Shown here: positions 57,190 through 64,000 of the stretch, in pieces
Layout of the letters: every line of letters starts with the position of its first letter
How positions within the stretch are numbered: the stretch's first letter is position 1
Source: Stutzerimonas stutzeri
Lineage (GTDB): Bacteria; Pseudomonadota; Gammaproteobacteria; Pseudomonadales; Pseudomonadaceae
Direction: 5' to 3'
NCBI RefSeq assembly: GCF_002909485.1
Contig: NZ_PPXG01000006.1
Location: 248,001 to 312,000, forward strand
Length of the DNA stretch: 64,000 bases
Made by a program: the position numbers and the translations under genes
Notes under the pieces: generated by a model
Seen by the model: only the letters and a program-made list of their open reading frames with translations
Told to the model about the DNA's origin: nothing
Database searches by the model: none

Positions 57190-57262
57190 AAGCAGCTTCT
57201 TCAAGCCGCAGGCTTCAAGCTGCAAGTAGCGTGTAGGGTGGATCACGCTGCACCGATCCACC
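57190..57262. repeat. Intergenic repeats between hisA and hisF
   Basis: Two dispersed-type elements: GCAGCTTCTTCAAGCCGCAG-GCTTCAAGCTGCAAG (~57192-57226), a nested set of CTTCAAGC/GCTTGAAG units, and TAGGGTGGATCACGCTGCAC followed by CGATCCACC (~57233-57262). Similar stretches occur near 51081 and 31660. They are probably REP-like elements of this genome. Confidence 0.6.
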
Positions 57263-57275
57263 GCAGATCAGCGAA

Positions 57276-58019
57276 TCACTCGTCCTTGTACTTCAGGTCG
57301 CAGAGCGCCTGCGCCTCGGCCACATCCAGCGTGCCTTCGTAGATTGCCCGGCCGGTGATGGCGCCGACGATCCCGCGGGTGTTGGTGTCGAGCAACTTCT
57401 GGATATCGCCGATGTTGTGAATGCCACCAGAAGCGATCACCGGGATGCGGCTGGCATTGGCCAGGGCCACGGTGGCCTCGACGTTGCAGCCCTGCATCAT
57501 GCCGTCCTTGGCGATGTCGGTGTAGACGATCGCCGAGACGCCATCGGCCTCGAAGCGGCGAGCCAGATCGACCGCCTGCACGCTGGAGACTTCCGCCCAG
57601 CCATCGGTGGCGACAAAGCCGTCCTTCGCATCCAGGCCGACGATGACCTTGCCCGGGAAGGCGCGGCAGGCCTCGGTAACGAACTCCGGCTCTTTGACCG
57701 CCTTGGTGCCGATGATCACGTAGCTGACGCCGGCGCGCACGTAGTGCTCGATGGTTTCCAGGGTGCGGATGCCGCCACCGATCTGGATCGGCAGGTCCGG
57801 GTAGCGCTTGGCGATGGCAGTGACCACCTCGCCGTTGACCGGCTGGCCTTCGAAGGCGCCGTTGAGGTCGACCAGGTGCAGACGACGGCAACCGGCCTCG
57901 ACCCACTTGGCGGCCATGGCCACCGGGTCGTCGGAAAACACCGTAGCATCGTCCATCAGGCCCTGGCGCAGACGCACGCAGGCGCCGTCCTTGAGATCGA
58001 TAGCGGGGATAATCAGCAT
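57276..58019 (-). CDS. hisA: HisA isomerase (ProFAR isomerase)
   Basis: A 247-residue TIM-barrel isomerase of histidine synthesis. Start [20 protein letters not shown] contains catalytic Asp8, and [13 protein letters not shown] contains the second Asp. [15 protein letters not shown] and [16 protein letters not shown] form the two phosphate-binding loops. Confidence 0.96.
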   Translation of the reverse strand: MLIIPAIDLKDGACVRLRQGLMDDATVFSDDPVAMAAKWVEAGCRRLHLVDLNGAFEGQPVNGEVVTAIAKRYPDLPIQIGGGIRTLETIEHYVRAGVSYVIIGTKAVKEPEFVTEACRAFPGKVIVGLDAKDGFVATDGWAEVSSVQAVDLARRFEADGVSAIVYTDIAKDGMMQGCNVEATVALANASRIPVIASGGIHNIGDIQKLLDTNTRGIVGAITGRAIYEGTLDVAEAQALCDLKYKDE

Positions 58020-58055
58020 GGCTTGAACCTGTTCAAATCAAGTGTCGGTTAAGGG

Positions 58056-58316
58056 TCAGCTCTTCTCGAGCGCCCACAAGTCGCTTTCGATGCTCTCGAA
58101 CCGTTCCTTAAGGTGGCTCTGCACGTCGAAGATCGCCTTGTTGTAATACAGCGGTGCGATTTCCCGGGCGAACAGATCGAGCACTTCCTGCGCCTCGAAC
58201 GAGCCCAGCTCGAGTTCGAACCGCTCTTCCAGAAAGCGCTTGATGATCTGTTGCGCCGCCTGCTCCTGAGCGGCATCCAGCGTCAGGACCGGCGGCTTGA
58301 ACTTGGCCCTGCTCAT
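58056..58316 (-). CDS. DUF2164 domain protein
   Basis: An 86-residue helical protein, starting [20 protein letters not shown] at the ATG at 58316, one base overlapping the hisH stop. EERFELELGSFEAQEVLDLF and PLYYNKAIFDVQSHLKERF fit the DUF2164 family. It is embedded in the histidine operon; why is not known. Confidence 0.88.
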   Translation of the reverse strand: MSRAKFKPPVLTLDAAQEQAAQQIIKRFLEERFELELGSFEAQEVLDLFAREIAPLYYNKAIFDVQSHLKERFESIESDLWALEKS

Positions 58317-58954
58317 TACCAGCGACCATCCCAGGCGGCGAAGTTCTGCAGCAGCTGCAGGCCGTGGGTGTGGCTCTTTTCCGGGTGGAACTGCACGGCG
58401 AAGCGCGAGCCATCGGCCAGCGCGGCGGCGAAGTCGTTGCCGTAATGGCCGCGACCGACCACCTGCCGCGGATTGCCGGCCTCGATGTAGTAGCTGTGCA
58501 CGAAGTAGAAGCGCCCATTGTCCGGAATCGCGTGCCAGAGCGGGTGGTCGACCACCTGCTTGACCTCGTTCCAGCCCATGTGCGGCACCTTCAGGTGCTC
58601 GCCGTCCTCGTGCAGGTCCTTGCCGAAGAAGCGCACCTGGCCGGGGAACAGGCCGATGCAATCGACGCCATCGTTCTCCTCGCTGCGCTCCATCAGCGCC
58701 TGCATGCCGACGCAGATACCGAGGAACGGGCGATCCTGACTGACTTCGCGAACCAGCTCGTCGAAGCCCAGCCGGCGGATCTCGGCCATGCAGTCGCGAA
58801 TCGCGCCGACGCCGGGAAACACCACGCGGTCGGCCTCACGGATGACCTGCGCATCGCTGGTGATCAGCACGCGGCCAGCGCCGACGTGCTCCAGCGCCTT
58901 GGCTACCGAATGCAGATTGCCCATGCCGTAGTCGATGACGGCAACGGTCTGCAT
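58316..58954 (-). CDS. hisH: Imidazole glycerol phosphate synthase subunit HisH
   Basis: A 212-residue glutaminase that supplies ammonia to HisF. The catalytic triad is Cys81 in [12 protein letters not shown], with His and Glu in [29 protein letters not shown] is the typical start from the ATG at 58954, which overlaps the hisB stop by 1 base. Confidence 0.96.
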   Translation of the reverse strand: MQTVAVIDYGMGNLHSVAKALEHVGAGRVLITSDAQVIREADRVVFPGVGAIRDCMAEIRRLGFDELVREVSQDRPFLGICVGMQALMERSEENDGVDCIGLFPGQVRFFGKDLHEDGEHLKVPHMGWNEVKQVVDHPLWHAIPDNGRFYFVHSYYIEAGNPRQVVGRGHYGNDFAAALADGSRFAVQFHPEKSHTHGLQLLQNFAAWDGRW

Positions 58955-59547
58955 TACAGGCACCCTTTGGTGGACGGCATCTGCCCGGCCATGCGCGGAT
59001 CGAGTTCGACAGCCATGCGCAGCGCGCGGCCGAAGGCCTTGAACACGGTTTCGATCTGGTGGTGGGTGTTGATACCGCGCAGGTTGTCGATGTGCAGAGT
59101 CACCAGGGCGTGATTGACGAAGCCCTGGAAGAATTCCTGGAACAGGTCGACGTCGAACTTGCCGACCACCGCGCGAGTGTAGGGCACGTTCATGGTCAGT
59201 CCCGGGCGCCCGGAGAAGTCGATCACCACCCGCGACAGCGCCTCGTCCAGCGGCACGTAGGAATGCCCGTAGCGGGTCATGCCCTTCTTGTCGCCGATGG
59301 CTTTGGTGAAGGCCTGGCCGAGGGTGATGCCGACGTCCTCCACGGTGTGGTGGTCATCGATGTGCAGGTCGCCGTTGCACTCGATATCCAGGTCGATCAG
59401 CCCGTGACGGGCGATCTGGTCGAGCATGTGCTCCAGGAAGGGCACGCCGATGGCGAAGCGCGCCTTGCCGGTGCCATCCAGATTGATGGTGACCTTGACC
59501 TGGGTTTCCAGGGTGTTGCGCTCTACGTAAGCCGTACGTTCGGACAT
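58954..59547 (-). CDS. hisB: Imidazoleglycerol-phosphate dehydratase HisB
   Basis: A 197-residue manganese enzyme of histidine synthesis. Metal motifs include [25 protein letters not shown] and [13 protein letters not shown]. The single-domain form lacks the phosphatase half found in E. coli. It is the first gene of the his run and diverges from nasR; the start codon is the ATG at 59547. Confidence 0.96.
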   Translation of the reverse strand: MSERTAYVERNTLETQVKVTINLDGTGKARFAIGVPFLEHMLDQIARHGLIDLDIECNGDLHIDDHHTVEDVGITLGQAFTKAIGDKKGMTRYGHSYVPLDEALSRVVIDFSGRPGLTMNVPYTRAVVGKFDVDLFQEFFQGFVNHALVTLHIDNLRGINTHHQIETVFKAFGRALRMAVELDPRMAGQMPSTKGCL

Positions 59548-59676
59548 CAACAGCTCCGCTGATCGTGGGCGAAAAGGGGCACATTATAGGCGCAAACGCC
59601 GCAGCACGGATACGCGCCGGGCTTACTGGACTGCATCTTGCAGGAACCTGCGCGTCAACCCGCGGAGGTGCCGCCC

Positions 59677-60990
59677 ATGCACGGACGGAAAATGCCTGCG
59701 ACCCTGCGCTTCATGCTGGCGTCCCGGCGCAGCGAACTGCTCGGCCTGGAAGACTTGGCGCGCACCTGCGAACTGGTCACCCGCATCAGCCAGCTGGTGC
59801 ACGCGCTGCAGAAAGAGCGCGGCTACTCGAACATCTACCTCAGCGGTAACGCGCCGCATCAGCGTCAGCAGCTGGACGTGCTCAGCCTTGAAGCCGAGGC
59901 GCTGGAGCGCGACGTACGCCTGGATCTGGACCGCATCGAACTGGATGCCGTCAGTACGGCGGACAAGACCCGGCTGTTCACCCGCATTGCCTACGCGCTG
60001 CACAGCCTCGATGAGCTGCCCGCGCTGCGCCGGCGCATCCGCGAGCACGCCATCAGCATGCAGGACGCCACCGCGACGCTGGTGCGGCTGATCGGTGGTT
60101 TGTTGGCTGTGGTGTTCGAGGCGGCCGACACCGCTGCCGATCCGGATATCACCCGTTGCCTGGTGGCGCTGTTCAATTTCATGCAGGGCAAGGAACTGGC
60201 CGGGCAGGAGCGCGCGCTCGGGGTGGTCGGCTTCGCAAGCGGCTATTTCCGTGCGGACATGCTGGAACGTCTGGAACATCTGCTCGAAGGCCAGGAGCGC
60301 TGCTTTGCGACCTTCGAGCGCTTCGCCAGCGCTGCCGCACAGGGACTATGGCGGTCGCTGTGTGCAAGCGAGGCCAACACCCAGGCTTGCCGACTACGCG
60401 ACATCGCCCGCCGAACCAGCCCGGGCGCGGTGGTCGAACCGCCGCTGTGCGAACTCTGGTTCGAACTGCACACGCAGCGCATCGACGCGATGAAGCAGGT
60501 CGAGACGCGTCTTGAGCAGGATCTGCTGCTGCAGTGCCGATATAGCATCGAGCGCATCCGCAAGGGCCTGCAGAGCCACCGTAAATTGCTCGACGGCATC
60601 GCCGACATGCACGCCGCGGCCGAGCAGGCGAAGCTGTTCAGCGTGCAGACCAGTGATCTCGACACGCCACCGCCGGACGGCATGACCGCAATGGTGGCTC
60701 GCTCGACCCTGGAACTGCTGCTGACCCAGAGCGTGCGTCTGCAGGGCCTCAATGAAGAATTGCGCGAGGCACGCCAGGCGCTGGATGAGCGCAAGCAGGT
60801 GGAGCGCGCCAAGCAGCAGCTGATGCGCCAGCAGGGCTTCTCCGAGGGCGAGGCCTACAGCTGGCTGCGCCAGGCGGCAATGAACCAAGGCCTGCGCCTG
60901 GAAGAGGTCGCTCAGCGCTTGTTGGCACAGGCACAGCCTGCGGCCGAGCGCGCCCCGGCCGGCACCTTGGGCCAGCGTTGCAGGCACTGA
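59677..60990 (+). CDS. nasR: Nitrate/nitrite-responsive antiterminator NasR
   Basis: A 437-residue cytoplasmic regulator. A NIT nitrate- and nitrite-sensing domain covers ~30-330 (VTRISQLVHALQKERGYSNI is its landmark). The C-terminal ANTAR RNA-binding domain (~365-425) has RQALDERKQVERAKQQLMRQ and QGFSEGEAYSWLRQAAMNQG. On binding nitrate it should dimerise the ANTAR domains and stop the nasF leader terminator from forming. I chose the ATG at 59677 behind GGAGG; a TTG at 59638 would add 13 residues. It directly precedes the nrt operon. Confidence 0.93.
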   Translation: MHGRKMPATLRFMLASRRSELLGLEDLARTCELVTRISQLVHALQKERGYSNIYLSGNAPHQRQQLDVLSLEAEALERDVRLDLDRIELDAVSTADKTRLFTRIAYALHSLDELPALRRRIREHAISMQDATATLVRLIGGLLAVVFEAADTAADPDITRCLVALFNFMQGKELAGQERALGVVGFASGYFRADMLERLEHLLEGQERCFATFERFASAAAQGLWRSLCASEANTQACRLRDIARRTSPGAVVEPPLCELWFELHTQRIDAMKQVETRLEQDLLLQCRYSIERIRKGLQSHRKLLDGIADMHAAAEQAKLFSVQTSDLDTPPPDGMTAMVARSTLELLLTQSVRLQGLNEELREARQALDERKQVERAKQQLMRQQGFSEGEAYSWLRQAAMNQGLRLEEVAQRLLAQAQPAAERAPAGTLGQRCRH

Positions 60991-61208
60991 AAACAGGCAC
61001 GCTTCTCCATCTGAGCATCTGGCCTGCCCCGCAGATGTGCATCCGGCTTCACGATTGGCAGGTCGCCAACCGCTGTAAATATCGCCGAAGTCGGTCGCGA
61101 TGATGCACGGGCGCTAATTGGATGCCCGATGCAAGTGCTTGATTTGACGGCAGCCTTCAACCAATTCGAAACCGCGGCACGCCACTCCACTGGTCGCACG
61201 AGCAGTTC
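60991..61208. other. Intergenic region upstream of the nas promoter
   Basis: About 220 bases without a supported gene. A GATGCAC-(...)-GATGCCCGATGC stretch around 61103-61132 could be an NtrC-type enhancer site, but the match to TGCACY-N5-GGTGCA is weak. No NasR terminator is obvious. Confidence 0.35.
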
Positions 61209-61224
61209 TGGCACAGCTTTCGCA
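61209..61224 (+). promoter_or_regulatory. Sigma-54-type promoter of the nas/nrt operon
   Basis: TGGCAC-AGCTT-TCGCA, with GG and GC ten bases apart and one mismatch in the TTGCA half. The predicted start (~61236) gives a leader of ~113 bases, close to the nasF leader size in Klebsiella as I recall. A sigma-54 promoter implies NtrC control by nitrogen limitation. Confidence 0.65.
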
Positions 61225-61235
61225 ATGCTCAGGCA

Positions 61236-61348
61236 AGGCCGGATCTTTCGGCTTTCACAACTCCTCATCAGGACAACGGTGTCCACGCTCTCCGGCTCAA
61301 GCCGGGCGGTGTGGCGCCGTTTTTTTTCGCCCAAAGGAAAACCCGACC
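61236..61348 (+). promoter_or_regulatory. nasF-type leader RNA, target of NasR
   Basis: The leader begins with a hairpin AAGGCCG, 7-base loop, CGGCTTT (61234-61254) and continues into the terminator at 61277. Such a pair of elements (upstream hairpin, then terminator) is what ANTAR proteins act on. The loop of the first hairpin does not clearly show the canonical A1/G4 hexaloop, so the exact ANTAR-binding fold needs structure prediction. Confidence 0.65.
61277..61327 (+). terminator. Leader terminator of the nas/nrt operon
   Basis: CGGTGTCCAC pairs with GTGGCGCCG (one bulge, G-U pairs) around an inner perfect hairpin CCGGC-TCAA-GCCGG. Eight T follow. It ends 22 bases before the nrtA start codon and is the element NasR should antagonise. 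Confidence 0.85.
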
Positions 61349-62680
61349 ATGACCGACAAGCCGAACAACGACCAGCCCAGCAGCGTCACGCTGGCCTCGC
61401 GCCGCAGCTTTCTCAAGCATTCGATCATTGCCGCCAGCGGCGTTGCCTTGTTCGGCGGCATGTCCCTGGGCATGCGTTCGGCCGCCTGGGCGGCGGGCGG
61501 GGATGTGGAGACCAGCAAGGCCAAGCTCGGCTTCATTGCCCTGACCGACGCCGCACCGCTGTTCGTTGCCGCCGAGAAGGGCTTTTTCGCCAAGTACGGG
61601 ATGACCGAAGTCGAGGTGCTCAAGCAATCCTCCTGGGGCACCACCCGCGACAACCTGGTGCTCGGTTCGGCGAAGAACGGCATCGACGGCGCGCATATCC
61701 TCACGCCCATGCCGTACCTGATCAGCGCCGGCACCGTCACGCCGAACAACCAGCCGGTGGCCATGTCGATCCTGGCGCGACTGAATCTGTCCGGGCAGTG
61801 CATTTCGGTCGGCGAGGAATATCGCGACCTGAAGATCGGCCTCGATAGCACACCGTTCAAGGCCGCACTGGAAGCGAAGAAGGCCAGCGGCAAGAAAGTC
61901 AGCGCAGCGATGACCTTCCCCGGCGGCACCCATGACCTGTGGATGCGCTACTGGCTGGCGGCAGGTGGCATCGACCCGAATGCCGATATCAACACCATCG
62001 TCGTGCCGCCGGCGCAGATGGTTGCCAACATGAAGGTCGGCAGCATGGACACCTTCTGCGTCTGCGAGCCGTGGAACGCCCAGCTGATCAACCAGAAGAT
62101 CGGCTACACCGCCAACACCACCGGCGAGCTGTGGCACAACCACCCGGAAAAGGCCTTCGCCCTGCGCAGCGACTACGTGGCGGCCAACCCCAACGCGGCC
62201 AAGGCGCTGACCATGGCGATCATGGAAGCCCAGCAGTTCTGCGAGAAGGCCGAGAACAAGGAGGAAGTGGCAAAGATCTGCTCGCAACGCAAGTGGATCG
62301 GCGCGCCCTACAAGGACATCGTCGACCGCATGAAGGGCAATTTCGCCTACGGCACCGGCAAGGTCATCGAGAACCATCCCGAGCAGATGCGCTACTGGGA
62401 CGACCACGCGTCCTACCCGTTCCAGAGCCACGACCTCTGGTTCCTCACCGAGAACAAGCGCTGGGGCTATCTGCCGGCCGACTTCGACAGCCAGGCGTTG
62501 ATCGCCAAGGTCAACCGCGAAGACATCTGGCGTGCCGCCGCCGGCGAGCTGAACCTACCCGCCGAGCTGATCCCGACCTCCACCTCCCGCGGCGTGGAGA
62601 AGTTCTTCGACGGCAAGGTGTTCGACCCCGAGAACCCGCAAGCCTATCTGGACAGCCTGACCATCAAGGCCATGGCCTGA
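61349..62680 (+). CDS. nrtA: Nitrate ABC transporter substrate-binding protein (NrtA/NasF)
   Basis: A 443-residue nitrate/nitrite-binding protein. It has a Tat signal with twin arginine RRSFLKHSIIAASGVALFGG. The binding domain has LGFIALTDAAPLFVAAEKGF, LKQSSWGTTRDNL and DLWMRYWLAAGGIDPNADIN, all typical of the NrtA family. It is anchored in the membrane or free in the periplasm and passes nitrate to NrtB. It follows the leader terminator directly. Confidence 0.94.
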   Translation: MTDKPNNDQPSSVTLASRRSFLKHSIIAASGVALFGGMSLGMRSAAWAAGGDVETSKAKLGFIALTDAAPLFVAAEKGFFAKYGMTEVEVLKQSSWGTTRDNLVLGSAKNGIDGAHILTPMPYLISAGTVTPNNQPVAMSILARLNLSGQCISVGEEYRDLKIGLDSTPFKAALEAKKASGKKVSAAMTFPGGTHDLWMRYWLAAGGIDPNADINTIVVPPAQMVANMKVGSMDTFCVCEPWNAQLINQKIGYTANTTGELWHNHPEKAFALRSDYVAANPNAAKALTMAIMEAQQFCEKAENKEEVAKICSQRKWIGAPYKDIVDRMKGNFAYGTGKVIENHPEQMRYWDDHASYPFQSHDLWFLTENKRWGYLPADFDSQALIAKVNREDIWRAAAGELNLPAELIPTSTSRGVEKFFDGKVFDPENPQAYLDSLTIKAMA

Positions 62681-62706
62681 AGACCGCAACCCGCGAGGAA
62701 AAGCCC

Positions 62707-63576
62707 ATGAATGCCAACGTCAAACTGCAGCCCGCCACCGCCGAGCCGGTATCCATCGTCCGCCCTTCCCGGCTCGCCGCACTGGCTCGGCGTAGCGGCC
62801 GCTATGCGGTGCAGCAGCTGGTGCCACCCCTGGTGATTTTGCTGGTACTCGGCGTTATCTGGGAAATGCTCTGCTCCGGCGCTGACGCCGCGCTGCCGCC
62901 GCCCTCGCAGGTGGTCGCCGAAACCTGGGAGCTGATCATCGATCCGTTCTACGACAACGGCGGTAATGACGTGGGCCTGGCCTGGCAACTGCTGGCCAGC
63001 CTGCAGCGGGTTGCGGTCGGCTACCTGCTAGCGGTGGTCGCCGGCGTCGGCCTCGGCGTGCTGATCGGCCAGTCGGACTGGGCCATGCGCGGTCTCGATC
63101 CGATCTTCCAGGTGCTGCGAACCGTGCCGCCGCTGGCCTGGCTGCCGCTATCGCTGGCGGGCTTTCAGGACAGCCACCCCTCAGCGCTGTTCGTCATCTT
63201 CATCACCGCCATCTGGCCGATTATCATCAATACCGCGGTGGGCATCCGCAACATTCCGCAGGACTACCGCAACGTCGCCCAGGTGCTGCAGCTCAACGGT
63301 TTCGAGTACTTCAAAACCATCATGCTGCCGGCCGCCGCGCCGTACATCTTCACCGGCCTACGCATCGGCGTCGGCCTGTCGTGGCTGGCGATCATCGCCG
63401 CGGAAATGCTCATCGGCGGCGTCGGCATCGGCTTCTTCATCTGGGATGCGTGGAACGCCTCGCGCATCAGCGACATCATCCTCGCGCTCGTCTACATCGG
63501 CGTGATCGGCTTCGTGCTCGATCGTCTGGTGGCCTTCGTTGGCCAGCGCATCACCCGCGGCATTCCGGCCAACTGA
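62707..63576 (+). CDS. nrtB: Nitrate ABC transporter permease (NrtB/NasE)
   Basis: A 289-residue inner-membrane permease with about six helices. The ATPase-contact loop is IPQDYRNVAQVLQLNGFEYF, and PAAAPYIFTGLRIGVGLSWL follows. It begins MNANVKLQPATAEPVSIVRP at the ATG at 62707, behind GAGGAAAAG. It lies 26 bases after nrtA and 11 before the ATPase. Confidence 0.94.
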   Translation: MNANVKLQPATAEPVSIVRPSRLAALARRSGRYAVQQLVPPLVILLVLGVIWEMLCSGADAALPPPSQVVAETWELIIDPFYDNGGNDVGLAWQLLASLQRVAVGYLLAVVAGVGLGVLIGQSDWAMRGLDPIFQVLRTVPPLAWLPLSLAGFQDSHPSALFVIFITAIWPIIINTAVGIRNIPQDYRNVAQVLQLNGFEYFKTIMLPAAAPYIFTGLRIGVGLSWLAIIAAEMLIGGVGIGFFIWDAWNASRISDIILALVYIGVIGFVLDRLVAFVGQRITRGIPAN

Positions 63577-63587
63577 GGAGCAACGCC

Positions 63588-64000
63588 ATGAGCTATCTCT
63601 CCATCGAACACCTGGACAAGAGTTTCGTGCGCGGCAACCTCGCCTCGCAGGTGCTCAAGGACATCAACCTGAACATCGCCAAGGGCGAGTTCATCTCCAT
63701 CATCGGTCACTCCGGTTGCGGCAAGTCGACGGTGCTGAACATCGTCGCCGGCCTGCTCGACCCCAGCCTTGGCGGCGTGATCCTCGACGGGAAGGAAGTC
63801 CGCGGGCCGGGCCCGGATCGCAGCATGGTGTTCCAGAACCACTCGCTGCTGCCCTGGCTGACCGTCTACGAGAACGTCGAGGTGGCGGTGAACAAGCTGT
63901 TCAAGCGCAGTATGAACAAGCGCGAACGGCGCGAGTGGATCGAGCACAACCTGGCGCTGGTAAACATGAGCCACGCGCTGAACAAGTATCCGCAGGAAAT
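63588..64000 (+). CDS. Nitrate ABC transporter ATP-binding protein (NrtC/D, NasD), partial
   Basis: The gene starts at the ATG at 63588 behind GAGGAG and runs off the window after 137 codons. The reading frame shows Walker A GHSGCGKST and the Q-loop MVFQNHSLLPWLT, followed by NVEVAV, typical of the nitrate/sulfonate/taurine ATPases. The signature LSGGQ and Walker B would lie beyond the end. It energises NrtAB. Whether it is the NrtD-type (no extra domain) cannot be seen. Confidence 0.92.
   Translation, partial: MSYLSIEHLDKSFVRGNLASQVLKDINLNIAKGEFISIIGHSGCGKSTVLNIVAGLLDPSLGGVILDGKEVRGPGPDRSMVFQNHSLLPWLTVYENVEVAVNKLFKRSMNKRERREWIEHNLALVNMSHALNKYPQE

Noticed and set aside
61939..63576. 545-codon plus-strand frame extending nrtB upstream
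   Set aside because: Its first ~255 codons overlap nrtA in another frame; the real nrtB start is the ATG at 62707 with its own ribosome site.

Overview
The window reads as chromosomal DNA of a Pseudomonas-type gammaproteobacterium, most likely the Stutzerimonas (Pseudomonas) stutzeri group. The evidence is the high GC content, AlgB/KinB followed by an AmpDh2-like amidase, the zapA-6S RNA-ygfA arrangement, the gcvTHP cluster beside an iron ABC transporter, and gene blocks that, from memory, match three separate P. aeruginosa neighbourhoods (about PA5483-PA5492, PA5213-PA5230 and PA5128-PA5143) joined in a different order. There is no insertion sequence, prophage, CRISPR array, tRNA or rRNA in view. 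The region is dense and ordinary in composition.

Layout. 0-5.7 kb: a Na/Pi-type transporter facing a TRAP transporter (fused permease plus TAXI binding protein). 5.7-10 kb: two paralogous Aer-like PAS chemoreceptors, each preceded by a long leader ending in a strong intrinsic terminator, with a 55-residue protein between them. 10-20.2 kb: a cation diffusion facilitator, the TctD/TctE two-component system divergent from an OprD-family porin and tctCBA, an AbrB-like membrane protein and a fused SpmA/SpmB-like protein. 20.6-21.8 kb: three small stress-type genes. 22-31.7 kb: algB-kinB, a DUF1330 gene, ampDh2, a GGDEF protein, an EEP-family hydrolase, dsbA, cytochrome c4 and engB. 31.8-39.3 kb: gcvTHP and an Fe(III) ABC permease plus binding protein. 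39.3-46.9 kb: ubiI, a DUF4442 gene, ubiH, pepP, a YgfB protein, a ZapB-like protein, zapA, 6S RNA, ygfA and small genes. 47-56.3 kb: quinone oxidoreductase, secB-grxC-rhodanese, gpmI-envC-ctpA-deacetylase and two periplasmic binding proteins. 56.4-59.5 kb: hisB-hisH-DUF2164-hisA-hisF. 59.6-64 kb: the nitrate-responsive antiterminator NasR and the start of the nrtABC/nasFED assimilatory nitrate uptake operon, with a sigma-54-like promoter and a leader terminator.

How the parts work together. TctD/TctE probably senses a tricarboxylate and switches on outer-membrane entry (OprD-type porin) and inner-membrane uptake (TctCBA). NasR probably releases the nasF leader terminator when nitrate or nitrite is present. 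AlgB/KinB, DsbA, CtpA, EnvC and the amidase cover envelope regulation and remodelling.

The least explained elements are the two chemoreceptor leaders. They share one architecture: a 5' GGCGCC-type segment that could pair with the left arm of a downstream two-part terminator. They could be riboregulators or small RNAs. I could not assign them to a known RNA family. All function calls come from reading the sequence and from recalled family knowledge; no database search was run.
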